DNA of 19,092 nucleotides from JBOHCT01 sp050699055 (GTDB taxonomy: Bacteria; Actinomycetota; Actinomycetes; Streptosporangiales; JBOHCT01). Made by a program: the position numbers and the translations under genes. The stretch is taken from NCBI GenBank assembly GCA_050699055.1, contig JBOHCT010000069.1, positions 1-19,092 on the forward strand, written 5' to 3'. A model generated the notes under the pieces. It saw nothing but the letters and a program-made list of their open reading frames with translations. It made no database searches and was not told the origin of the DNA. Shown one piece after another: positions 1 to 7,185 of the stretch (within the stretch, counting starts at the first letter, position 1; the number at the start of each line of letters is the position of its first letter).

Positions 1-60
1 CGCCCTCAACTCGGCGTACGAGCCCGGGTAGTGCAGGCCACGCGACGGCACGTCGTGATC

Positions 61-90
61 TTATCTGATTTCCGGCAGTGAAATGGATAA
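61..90. repeat. AT-rich imperfect inverted repeat in the leader region
   Basis: TTATC (61-65) pairs with GATAA (86-90), and ATTTC (68-72) pairs with GAAAT (80-84). The two arms are separated by a small TG/G bulge, with a CGGCAGT loop. This gives about 10 paired bases in one of the few AT-rich patches of the window. Around it (1-248) I see no recognisable gene: all three plus frames that enter from the left stop by position 81. It could be an operator, an RNA hairpin or a weak terminator of an unseen upstream gene. There is no T-tract after it. Confidence 0.35.
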
Positions 91-248
91 CCCACTTCTC
101 GAATTGACGCTGTGGCTTCGCTCGCACCATCGCAGGCGCATGGCAGGCTGGCCGGCAGGTCCAGGTCGCGCCGGCCCGACTCGCAGTGGGGCTTCGGGCC
201 GAGTGACGCCCCGAACTCGTTCGCGAATGTCTCGGGGGATCGCGTAGC

Positions 249-908
249 GTGCGCGGCGTGTCTTCCCCGCGCGTCATCTCCGTGAACGTCGGCCGGGCCT
301 TCGCGGCCGAGTGGGCGGGTCGGCTCAAGCGGACCGCCATCGACAAGCGGCCGGTCGAGGCTCCGGTCGGGGTGAGGCGTCTCGGGCTGGCCGGCGATGA
401 GCAGGCCGATACCAAGCACCACGGCGGTCCCGACCAAGCGGTGTACGCCTACGCGCGTGAGGATCTGGACTGGTGGGCGGAGAGCCTGGGCCGACTCCTG
501 CCCGACGGGGCCTTCGGGGAGAACCTGACCGTGCGCGGTGTCGACGTAACGGGTGCCCTGCTCGGTGAGCGTTGGCGGGTCGGCACGGCGTTGCTCGAGG
601 TGACCGCGCCGCGTATCCCCTGTTCCGTCTTTCGCAACTGGATGGGCGAGCGCGGCTGGGTTAAGCGGTTCGCGGACGCCAGTCGCGTGGGTGCGTACTT
701 CCGTGTGCTCGAGGAGGGCGAGGTCGCGGCCGGCGACCCCCTGACCGTCGTGTGCCGACCGGAGCCGCGGGTGACGATCGCGGAGGCGGTCCGCGCGTGG
801 TACGGCGACGCCGCCGTGATGCGCCGCCTGCTCGCGATCCCCGGGATCTCGCCGACGTGGGACAACGCTGGCAGACGGGTGCTCGCGGGGACCTCGCGGG
901 CCGGATGA
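249..908 (+). CDS. MOSC domain protein, YiiM-like
   Basis: A 219-residue protein. It shows the MOSC-domain hallmarks: GLAGDEQ (46-52), HHGGPDQAVYAY (57-68), GAFGENLTVRG (88-97) and the conserved cysteine in PRIPC (C125). In MOSC proteins that cysteine is thought to handle sulfur or a molybdenum-cofactor ligand. The C-terminal part (about 175-213, TIAEAV...SPTWDNAGRR) resembles the small 3-alpha helical domain that follows MOSC in E. coli YiiM, and the length matches YiiM (about 224). YiiM-type proteins support Moco-dependent reduction of N-hydroxylated bases; that role here is inference from the family. The GTG start at 249 has a G-run (234-238) about 10 bases upstream, and a second GTG at 258 is possible. 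The stop overlaps the hemW start as ATGA, so the two are probably co-translated. Confidence 0.86.
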   Translation: MRGVSSPRVISVNVGRAFAAEWAGRLKRTAIDKRPVEAPVGVRRLGLAGDEQADTKHHGGPDQAVYAYAREDLDWWAESLGRLLPDGAFGENLTVRGVDVTGALLGERWRVGTALLEVTAPRIPCSVFRNWMGERGWVKRFADASRVGAYFRVLEEGEVAAGDPLTVVCRPEPRVTIAEAVRAWYGDAAVMRRLLAIPGISPTWDNAGRRVLAGTSRAG

Positions 909-2149
909 GAAGGCAGAATGGTGAGGTGCCTGCGACCCTGCCCGATGGCGACCTCGCGCCGGCCGACGGCGCGCTGCCGCCGAGCGCGCTCGAGGGAGTG
1001 GGTACGCGGCCGTTCGGGGTCTACGTCCACGTCCCGTACTGCGCGACCCGATGCGGGTACTGCGACTTCAACACCTACACGGCCGCCGAGCTCGGGCCTG
1101 GCGTCTCCCGCGAGGCGTACGCCGACCAGGCGGTGGCGGAGCTGCACCTGGCCCGTGGGGTGCTCGGTGCCATCGACGTACCGGTGAGCACCGTCTTCTT
1201 CGGGGGCGGTACGCCGACGCTCCTGCCGCCGGACGACCTCGGGCGCGTGCTCGCGGCCGTCGACGCGGAGTTCGGGCTGGCGCCGGGCGCCGAGATCACG
1301 ACCGAGGCCAATCCCGAGTCGGTCGATCTCTCCTCGCTGGCGCGCTTGCGCGAGCACGGGTTCACCCGCGTGTCGTTCGGTATGCAGAGCGCGCGTCCAC
1401 ACGTGCTGAACGCTCTCGACCGCGTGCATACCCCTGGGCAGGCGGAGCGGTCCGTCGCGGAAGCGCGCAGCGCCGGGTTCGAGCACGTCAACCTCGATCT
1501 CATCTACGGCGCTCTGGGTGAGACGGACGCGGACTGGCAGGCGTCACTCGACGCCGCCGTCTCCTCCGGTGCCAACCACATCTCCGCGTACGCGCTGATC
1601 GTCGAGCCCGGCACGCACCTCGCGGGCCGGGTCAGGCGCGGCGAAGTGCCCGCGCCCGACGAGGACGTGCTCGCCGACCGCTACCTCATGGCGGACGAGA
1701 CGCTCGCGCGAGCGGGTTTCGGCTGGTACGAGATCTCCAACTGGGCACGCGGCGCCGGTGCCCGCTGTCACCACAATCTCCTCTACTGGACCGGAGGCCA
1801 CTGGTGGGGGGCCGGACCGGGTGCCCACAGCCATGTCGGCGGGGTCCGGTGGTGGAACCGCAAGCACCCGGCCGCCTACGCCGCACGCCTCGCGCGAGGT
1901 GAGAGCCCCGCCCAGGCCCGCGAGATCCTGTCGCCGGAGGAGCGGAGGCTCGAGCGCGTCATGCTCGAGACTCGCCTGGCGTCGGGATGCCGGGTCGACA
2001 TCCTGGGTGAAGGCGCGAACGGGAGTGCCGTGTCCCGCGCGGTCGAGCGAGGACTGGCCGAGCACGACGCGTACGCGCGGGGCCGCGTGGTCCTCACCAG
2101 ACGAGGGCGGCTCCTCGCCGACGCGGTGATCCGTGACCTCGTGGCGTGA
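905..2149 (+). CDS. hemW: HemW, radical SAM heme chaperone (HemN-like, no CPO activity expected)
   Basis: A 414-residue radical SAM protein. The [4Fe-4S] cysteines are C46, C50 and C53 in YCATRCGYCDF. The Phe after CD, where true coproporphyrinogen dehydrogenases (HemN) have a fourth Cys, marks it as HemW, the heme-binding chaperone that delivers heme to target enzymes, and not HemN. GGGTPTLL and TEANPES are the usual SAM-binding strands of the TIM-barrel, followed by a C-terminal HemN_C-like region. An in-frame extension reaches back to 752, but the ATG at 905 overlaps the MOSC stop (ATGA) and leaves a normal HemW length. A GTG at 926 behind AGAAGG (908-913) is the alternative start. Many databases mislabel this family as oxygen-independent coproporphyrinogen III oxidase. 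Downstream it is convergent with DUF3097, 12 bases away. Confidence 0.93.
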   Translation: MRRQNGEVPATLPDGDLAPADGALPPSALEGVGTRPFGVYVHVPYCATRCGYCDFNTYTAAELGPGVSREAYADQAVAELHLARGVLGAIDVPVSTVFFGGGTPTLLPPDDLGRVLAAVDAEFGLAPGAEITTEANPESVDLSSLARLREHGFTRVSFGMQSARPHVLNALDRVHTPGQAERSVAEARSAGFEHVNLDLIYGALGETDADWQASLDAAVSSGANHISAYALIVEPGTHLAGRVRRGEVPAPDEDVLADRYLMADETLARAGFGWYEISNWARGAGARCHHNLLYWTGGHWWGAGPGAHSHVGGVRWWNRKHPAAYAARLARGESPAQAREILSPEERRLERVMLETRLASGCRVDILGEGANGSAVSRAVERGLAEHDAYARGRVVLTRRGRLLADAVIRDLVA

Positions 2150-2161
2150 CCGCTCCCACCG

Positions 2162-2998
2162 TCAGCGAGGAGAGCCGTGGCTCGCGGTCACGAAGTCGAT
2201 GAGCTCCTCGACCCTGCCCAGCAGGGCGGGCTCCAGGTCGGTGTAAGTGCGGACGCTGCCGACGATGCGCTTCCATGCCGCACCGGTATTCGGCGGCCAC
2301 CCGAGCGCCTCGCACACACCTTCCTTCCACGGCACCCCGCGGGGCACCCGCGGCCATGCGGGAATACCCAGCGTCCCTGGCCTGACCCCTTGCCAGATGT
2401 CGACGAACGGATGGCCGATGACGAGCACATGCGGAGAGGTGACCCTGGCGGCCAGCCGGCTCTCCTTGGAGCCGGGAACGAGGTGGTCGACAAGCACACC
2501 GAGGCGGCGGTCGGGGCCCGGCCGGAAGGCACGCACGGCGGCCGGGAGGTGGTCCACGCCCTCCAGGTACTCGACGACGACACCTTCGACACGCAGATCG
2601 TCGCCCCAGACCCGCTCGACGAGCTCGGCGTCGTGGACACCCTCGACGTAGATGCGGCTCTCGCGGGCGACGCGCGCCCGCTGCCCCTTGACCGCGATCG
2701 ACCCCGAGGCGGTCCGCGTGGGGCGTCGGGCCGCCGCGCCGGCCCTTGGCCGGGTCAGCGTGACCAGCGAGCCCTCCAGGAGGAAACCAGCGGGCGCGAG
2801 CGGGAAGATCCGCCGACGACCGAACCGGTCCTCCAGCGTGACCGCGTCCTTCTCGCAGGCCACGACAGCCCCGCAGAAGTCGCCCGCGGCATCCTCGACC
2901 ACCATGTCCATCTCCACGGGGACCTCAGGCACCTTGCGGCGCCGGCGATCCCGCCAGCCCGGCGCGAGAACGTCCCGCCCATAGTCCTTTGCGCGCAC
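2162..2998 (-). CDS. DUF3097 family protein
   Basis: A 278-residue protein beginning VRAKDYGRDVLAPGWR, which I recognise as the actinobacterial DUF3097 family. That family typically lies between hemW and hrcA, as here. Visible features are a charged N-terminal third, the segment GPDRRLGVLVDHLVPGSKES (about 170-190), SPHVLVIGHPFVDIWQGVRP (about 198-217) and a C-terminal WKRIVGSVRTYTDLEPALLGRVEELIDFV. The VLVDHL and HPFVDIW motifs, with conserved Asp and His, give it a Toprim/nuclease-like flavour, but I do not claim an activity. The open frame extends upstream to 3310; the GTG at 2998 is chosen because family conservation begins there. No clear Shine-Dalgarno precedes it. It is divergently arranged with the DUF5808-like gene. 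Function unknown. Confidence 0.8.
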   Translation of the reverse strand: MRAKDYGRDVLAPGWRDRRRRKVPEVPVEMDMVVEDAAGDFCGAVVACEKDAVTLEDRFGRRRIFPLAPAGFLLEGSLVTLTRPRAGAAARRPTRTASGSIAVKGQRARVARESRIYVEGVHDAELVERVWGDDLRVEGVVVEYLEGVDHLPAAVRAFRPGPDRRLGVLVDHLVPGSKESRLAARVTSPHVLVIGHPFVDIWQGVRPGTLGIPAWPRVPRGVPWKEGVCEALGWPPNTGAAWKRIVGSVRTYTDLEPALLGRVEELIDFVTASHGSPR

Positions 2999-3103
2999 GC
3001 GGGGACTGTAGCGAACAGGACCGGGCGGGCGTGCGACGACGCGCCGACAAGCGGGCGAGCATTGTGGCCGAGCCGGGCCCGGCCGGCGCACTAGGGTGCT
3101 GCC

Positions 3104-3385
3104 ATGAAGGGAAAATTGGACCGCGTGGCGCTGCTGACGGTGGGCGGTCTCGTCGGGGCGGCCATCGCGCGTGAGTTGGCCACACCGGCGTCCGAGCGCA
3201 CGTGGCATGGCTCGGTGGCTGGAGTCCCGTACGACTTCCGCCCGCCCACGGTCGACAAGGTGCGTACCACGCTGTGGGCGCCGGAGGACCCCCGGGTGGT
3301 GAAGCCGCACGCGTTCGGCTTGGGCTGGAGCGTGAACGTCGGGCGCCTCGTCCGGCTCGCCAGAGAGGCGGCAGCGACGTCCTAG
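3104..3385 (+). CDS. small DUF5808-like protein
   Basis: A 93-residue protein with a mildly hydrophobic N-terminus (VALLTVGGLVGAAIA, about 8-22). The conserved-looking block GVPYDFRPPTVDKVRTTLW / PEDPRVVKPHAFGLGWSVN (about 40-80) matches my recollection of DUF5808, a short module often attached to membrane proteins. No Shine-Dalgarno is seen before the ATG. TAGGGT (3092-3097) sits at the distance expected of a -10 for a leaderless mRNA, but no -35 supports it. It lies in the same direction as hrcA, 102 bases upstream and outside the CIRCE-controlled unit. Function unknown; the family call is from memory of motif shape. Confidence 0.62.
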   Translation: MKGKLDRVALLTVGGLVGAAIARELATPASERTWHGSVAGVPYDFRPPTVDKVRTTLWAPEDPRVVKPHAFGLGWSVNVGRLVRLAREAAATS

Positions 3386-3447
3386 TGCCCCTGGTCAGCG
3401 GGGGCCGCTGACGCGTACTCCGCCACCGCGCGGTTCTCGCCGTACAC

Positions 3448-3474
3448 TTGGCACTCGGGAGCCCCGAGTGCCAA
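3448..3474 (+). promoter_or_regulatory. CIRCE operator (HrcA binding site)
   Basis: A perfect 9-9-9 inverted repeat: TTGGCACTC, nine-base spacer (3457-3465), GAGTGCCAA. It differs from the consensus TTAGCACTC-N9-GAGTGCTAA only by symmetric A/T to G/C changes in both arms. It lies immediately before hrcA, and its last two bases are the first two of the AAGGAGG ribosome binding site. TACACT (3443-3448) just upstream could be the -10 element. HrcA binding here should block its own operon; its RNA copy would also form a hairpin next to the ribosome binding site. Confidence 0.93.
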
Positions 3475-3479
3475 GGAGG
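3473..3479 (+). promoter_or_regulatory. hrcA ribosome binding site
   Basis: AAGGAGG lies 8 bases before the GTG at 3488. It overlaps the upstream in-frame GTG at 3479 and so rules that one out as the start. Confidence 0.85.
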
Positions 3480-3487
3480 TGAGCGCG

Positions 3488-4507
3488 GTGCTCGACGAGC
3501 GCAAGATGGATGTGCTGCGCGCGATCGTCGAGGACTACGTGTCCACCAACGAGCCGGTTGGGTCCAAGACCCTGGTGGAGCGCCACCGCTTCGGAGTGTC
3601 CCCCGCCACGATCCGTAACGACATGGCCGCCCTGGAGGAGCTTGGCTACATCGCGCAGCCGTACACCAGCGCCGGACGGGTGCCGACGGACAGGGGCTAC
3701 CGCATGTTCGTCGACCGGTTGTCCAGCGTGAAGCCCCTGTCCGTGGCCGAACGCCGCGCGATCGAGACCTTCCTCGCGGGGGCGATCGATCTCGACGATG
3801 TCCTCGGCAGGACGGTACGGCTCCTCGCACAGCTCACCCACCAGGTCGCCGTCGTGCAATATCCTCTCCTCACCCGGTCGTCCATCCGTCATGTCGAACT
3901 CGTACCACTCGCGCCGATGAGGGTGATGTTCGTATTGATCACCAACACCGGGAGGGTCGAGCAGCGCGTGGTGGACTGCCCGGAGCCGGTGTCCGAGGAC
4001 TCGGTTGTCGACCTTCGCAACACACTCAACGCTTGCCTCGCGGGCCAGTGGCTGGCCGACGCGGCGACCTCGGTCTCCAGCCTCCCCGATCACCTTCCGG
4101 TCGAGGAGCGATCGGCGGCCGCCGCCCTGCTGTCGGTGATACTCGATACCCTGGTGGGTGGACAGGAGGAGAAGGTCGTGCTCGGCGGTACCTCCAACCT
4201 TACGCGGTTCCCCATAGACTTCCCCGAGTCCATCCGTCCCGTCCTCGAGGCGTTGGAGGAGCAGGTTGTGCTTATGCGCCTGCTTGGTGAGGCCACGGAC
4301 CCTACGACCCTCACCGTGCGTATTGGCGAAGAGAATCCTCACGAAGGTCTGCGGTCGGCAGCGGTCGTGTCGGCCGGCTATGGCGTGGGAAGCCAGGCGT
4401 TGGCCCGGCTCGGGGTTCTCGGCCCCACGCGGATGGACTACCCCGGCACGATGGGGGCAGTACGCGCCGTCGCACGATACGTCGGCCAGATCTTGGCAGG
4501 TTCATAA
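3488..4507 (+). CDS. hrcA: HrcA, heat-inducible transcription repressor
   Basis: A 339-residue repressor of class I heat-shock genes. The N-terminal winged helix covers roughly residues 1-85 (VLDERKMDVLRAIVEDYVSTNEPVGSKTL, then SPATIRNDMAALEELGYI with the recognition helix, then TSAGRVPTDRGYR). The C-terminal GAF-like and dimerisation regions follow, ending YPGTMGAVRAVARYVGQIL, the usual family terminus. Binding requires GroEL-assisted folding in characterised homologues. The CIRCE element directly upstream indicates autoregulation. The start is set by AAGGAGG at 3473-3479. The TAA stop at 4505-4507 is followed at once by the GTG of dnaJ, so the two form an operon. No grpE, dnaK or groEL is in the window. 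Confidence 0.95.
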   Translation: MLDERKMDVLRAIVEDYVSTNEPVGSKTLVERHRFGVSPATIRNDMAALEELGYIAQPYTSAGRVPTDRGYRMFVDRLSSVKPLSVAERRAIETFLAGAIDLDDVLGRTVRLLAQLTHQVAVVQYPLLTRSSIRHVELVPLAPMRVMFVLITNTGRVEQRVVDCPEPVSEDSVVDLRNTLNACLAGQWLADAATSVSSLPDHLPVEERSAAAALLSVILDTLVGGQEEKVVLGGTSNLTRFPIDFPESIRPVLEALEEQVVLMRLLGEATDPTTLTVRIGEENPHEGLRSAAVVSAGYGVGSQALARLGVLGPTRMDYPGTMGAVRAVARYVGQILAGS

Positions 4508-5659
4508 GTGGCTCGCGACTACTACGCGATACTCGGAGTGCGCCGGGAGGCGAGCCAGGACGAGATCAAGAAGGCTTATCGTCGGCTCGCTCGAGAGCTG
4601 CACCCGGATGTCAACCCGGATGAGGGTGCGCAGGAGCGCTTCAAGGAGGTCAGCCAGGCCTATGAAGTGCTGTCCGACCCGCAGAAGCGCCGGGTCTACA
4701 ACCTGGGCGGTGATCCGCTGTCGGCGTCCGGGGCCCGGGCCGGCGGCGCCGACTTCGGTGCGGGCTTTCCCTTCAGCGACATCATGGACGCCTTCTTCGG
4801 TACCACGACGTCGCGAGGTCCCCGCAGCAGGGCGCGCCGCGGCCGCAACGCCGCCATTCAGGTCGATGTTGACCTGCACGACGCGGCGTTCGGTTGCACA
4901 CGCGAGTTCAAGGTCGACACGGCTGTCGTGTGTCCCACCTGCAAGGGCGACGGCACCGCGCCCGGTTCGCGGCCATCGACCTGTGACATGTGCCAGGGAC
5001 GGGGTGAGGTGAGCCATGTCACCCGTTCGCTGCTCGGACAGGTGATGACCGCCCGCGCATGCCCGCAGTGCGGGGGCTTCGGCACGGTCATCAGTGACCC
5101 GTGCCCCGAGTGCTCGGGTGACGGCCGGGTCCGTACCCGCCGTACCCTCAAGGTCCGCATCCCCGCGGGGGTCGACGACGGCACCCACATCCAGCTCGCC
5201 GGCGAAGGCGAGGTCGGCCCGGGCGGTGGCCCGCCGGGTGACCTGTTCATCGAGATCACCCTGCACCCGCATCCGCTCTTCGAGCGCCATGGTGACGACC
5301 TGCACTGCACCGTCCAGCTGCCCGTTACAGCGGCCGCGCTCGGTACCTCTGTCACACTCGAGACCCTCGACGGACCCGAGGACATTGATGTGCGGCCGGG
5401 CACACAGGCAGGGCAGGTCATCACCCTGTACGGGCGCGGGATGCCCCACCTCGACCCCTCGACGGGGCAGCCGCGTCACCGCGGCGACCTGATGGTGCAC
5501 GTGGACGTTCGCACCCCGACAAGGCTCGACCCCGACCAGGAGGATCTGCTGCAGCGGCTTGCCAAGCTGCGTGGCGAAGAGCGGCCGCCGGGGCAGTTCG
5601 CTCCGGGACAGCAGGGACTCTTCGCACGGCTCCGCGACGCCTTCAACGGCGGCCACTAG
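4508..5659 (+). CDS. dnaJ: DnaJ, Hsp40 co-chaperone (DnaJ2-type)
   Basis: A 383-residue type I Hsp40. The J-domain is at 1-70 with HPD at 32-34, the tripeptide that stimulates DnaK ATPase. A short Gly/Ala/Phe-rich segment follows (about 72-100). The zinc-binding region has four CxxCxGxG repeats starting at C142, C159, C185 and C199. The C-terminal substrate-binding domains hold GDLFIEI and HRGDLMVHVDV. Actinobacteria usually have two DnaJ paralogues: one beside dnaK-grpE and one beside hrcA. This is the hrcA-linked copy, often called dnaJ2. Its GTG start abuts the hrcA stop with no gap, with GGCAGG (4495-4500) as a weak ribosome binding site. It is expected to be controlled by HrcA through the CIRCE at 3448-3474. 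Confidence 0.95.
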   Translation: MARDYYAILGVRREASQDEIKKAYRRLARELHPDVNPDEGAQERFKEVSQAYEVLSDPQKRRVYNLGGDPLSASGARAGGADFGAGFPFSDIMDAFFGTTTSRGPRSRARRGRNAAIQVDVDLHDAAFGCTREFKVDTAVVCPTCKGDGTAPGSRPSTCDMCQGRGEVSHVTRSLLGQVMTARACPQCGGFGTVISDPCPECSGDGRVRTRRTLKVRIPAGVDDGTHIQLAGEGEVGPGGGPPGDLFIEITLHPHPLFERHGDDLHCTVQLPVTAAALGTSVTLETLDGPEDIDVRPGTQAGQVITLYGRGMPHLDPSTGQPRHRGDLMVHVDVRTPTRLDPDQEDLLQRLAKLRGEERPPGQFAPGQQGLFARLRDAFNGGH

Positions 5660-5671
5660 GGCGTCGTTCTC

Positions 5672-5703
5672 GGTCGACTGTGCGTGCGACAGCCGCCTCG
5701 ACC
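5672..5703 (+). terminator. imperfect hairpin after dnaJ, possible terminator or attenuator
   Basis: GGTCGACTGT (5672-5681) can pair with ACAG (5689-5692) and TCGACC (5698-5703) around a 7-base loop, with a 5-base bulge on the 3' side. It sits in the 81-base gap between dnaJ and rsmE. No T-run follows, so termination is uncertain; it may only reduce read-through. Confidence 0.3.
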
Positions 5704-5740
5704 ACGGCTCGTCCGCTGCTGACCGCCTACGATCGACTGC

Positions 5741-6475
5741 ATGAGCGCGCCGATCTTTCTGGCCGATAGGGCCCAGCTGCTCGGTCGGGACCAGGTGACG
5801 CTCGGCGGACGCGAGGGTCGGCATGCCGCGACTGTGCGTCGTGTCCGCCCGGGCGAGCGCGTCGATCTCACCGATGGCGAGGGGCTCGTGGCCGAGTGTG
5901 TTGTGGATAACAGCGGTCGAGACGTGCTCGAGCTCAGTGTGCGAGCCCGACGCGAGGTACCCGAGCCCGCGCCGCGCTTGGTCGTGGTACAGGCCCTGCC
6001 CAGGGCCGACCGCGGGGAGCTGGCGGTGGAGACGATGACCGAGGTGGGGGTGGACGGCGTCGTACCGTGGGCCGCGGCCCGGTCTGTGACCCGCTGGCAT
6101 GGCGCCAGGGGTACGCGTGGCCTCGACCGGTGGCGCGCCCGGGCGCGCGAGGCGGCGAAGCAGTCTCGACGATCGTGGGTGCCGCGCGTGTACGAGCTCG
6201 TGACGATCGAGACCGTCGAACGCCTGCTCCGTGACGCGGTCCTGGCGGTCGTCCTGGACACCGGCGCCGATCGTCCACTCTCGTCGCTGCTGCCGCCGTC
6301 GGGTGGGGACGTGGTGACCGTTGTCGGACCCGAGGGGGGCTTCGCTCCGGAGGAGCGCTCCGCGTTCGAGGCGGTCGGGGTCCGGTGGGCCCACCTCGGT
6401 CCCACCATCCTTCGTACGTCAACGGCCGGCGCCGTAGCCGCCGCGCTTCTCCTGTCCCGGACGCGTCGCTGGTAG
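5741..6475 (+). CDS. rsmE: RsmE, 16S rRNA (uracil-1498-N3)-methyltransferase
   Basis: A 244-residue SPOUT-class methyltransferase that methylates N3 of U1498 in 16S rRNA. The N-terminal PUA-like RNA-binding part covers about 1-75 (REGRHAATVRRVRPGERVDLTDGEG). The C-terminal knotted SAM-binding part has VVVQALPRADRGELAVETMTEVGVDG, EAAKQSRRSWVPRV, VVGPEGGFAPEE and LGPTILRTSTAG, which forms the trefoil knot. The GPEGGF and ILRTxTA motifs identify the family; the Ser in ILRTSTA, where E. coli has Glu, is familiar from actinobacterial members. The ATG follows dnaJ by 81 bases, including a possible hairpin. No strong Shine-Dalgarno is seen. The stop is only 8 bases from that of the convergent putative anti-sigma gene. 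Confidence 0.93.
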   Translation: MSAPIFLADRAQLLGRDQVTLGGREGRHAATVRRVRPGERVDLTDGEGLVAECVVDNSGRDVLELSVRARREVPEPAPRLVVVQALPRADRGELAVETMTEVGVDGVVPWAAARSVTRWHGARGTRGLDRWRARAREAAKQSRRSWVPRVYELVTIETVERLLRDAVLAVVLDTGADRPLSSLLPPSGGDVVTVVGPEGGFAPEERSAFEAVGVRWAHLGPTILRTSTAGAVAAALLLSRTRRW

Positions 6476-6483
6476 GCGTCCAA

Positions 6484-7185
6484 TCAGGACTGTGGGGAGG
6501 GGGAGGGCCCAGCTGGTCGGCAGCCCGATTCGTCGCACTGCGGTGTGCCGAGGGTCGCTGTCGGCTCTGGGCTGGGCGAGGAGGACGGGGGCGTGGACGG
6601 CGAGCTGGTCGGTGACGGTTCGGTCGGTGGCGGTGTGGAAGGGCTCGGGCTCGTCGTGGGAGAGCATGAGGCCGTCGACGGTGACGGCGAGGCGGAGGGC
6701 GTCTGTACGGAGGTGACGGAGGAGGGTGGTGCCTCGACGCTCGATCCTTCGCAGGCCTCGCCGGCACCGGCTACGGGTGGGGGAGCCACTTGCGCGGGAG
6801 GCGTCCGCGCAGGCGGGGTCGCTGGTGCGGCCGGTGGGGCGGAGCCCGGCGCGGGAGTCGACGAGGTCTCCGATTGGCTGTGCGAAGGGCGTACGGGCAG
6901 GAACGGGAGGTTCCAGCCGACAGATGTACTGTGCATGACGGCCGGTGTCCCGAACACGACGGCGGCGGCGAGCACCGCGGCCGTCGCGCACACCGCGAAA
7001 GCGGGCTTCAGCCACGGGCGTGACGGGGAGGACAGGGCCGGCAGCCACGACAGCCATCGCCGTTCGCGACGCGCGATGCGGGCGCGGATACGGTCGAGGC
7101 CGTCCGCCGATGGCGAGAGGTCCCGCGCCTCCGCGCGCAAGGCCCGGCGCAGGCGCTCACCCAGGTCATCGCGTGGATCGGTCAT
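6484..7185 (-). CDS. putative membrane anti-sigma factor with Pro/Ser/Thr-rich ectodomain
   Basis: A 233-residue protein. Residues 1-60 are charged and probably cytoplasmic (DDLGERLRRALRAEARDLS...DRIRARIARRERR). One membrane span lies at about 61-83 (AFAVCATAAVLAAAVVFGTPAVM). Residues 84-233 are a low-complexity Pro/Ser/Thr/Ala-rich outer domain with four cysteines (C145, C174, C217, C222). The HxxxCxxC zinc motif of ZAS anti-sigmas is absent. The anti-sigma role is inferred from the ATGA overlap with the ECF sigma gene and from the topology, not from a recognised domain. A larger in-frame extension to 7536 runs antisense-like over the sigma gene and is not credible. It may sense an envelope or redox signal; this is speculative. 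Confidence 0.7.
   Translation of the reverse strand: MTDPRDDLGERLRRALRAEARDLSPSADGLDRIRARIARRERRWLSWLPALSSPSRPWLKPAFAVCATAAVLAAAVVFGTPAVMHSTSVGWNLPFLPVRPSHSQSETSSTPAPGSAPPAAPATPPARTPPAQVAPPPVAGAGEACEGSSVEAPPSSVTSVQTPSASPSPSTASCSPTTSPSPSTPPPTEPSPTSSPSTPPSSSPSPEPTATLGTPQCDESGCRPAGPSPSPQS

Noticed and set aside
6..437. A 143-residue minus-strand reading frame at the left end
   Set aside because: It is antisense to the MOSC gene for most of its length, has no recognisable domain and has GC-driven composition typical of a shadow frame.
5741..6475. ILRTSTA in RsmE in place of the ILRTETA seen in E. coli, considered as a lost key residue
   Set aside because: The Ser form is familiar from actinobacterial RsmE proteins, and all other motifs are intact; it is lineage variation.
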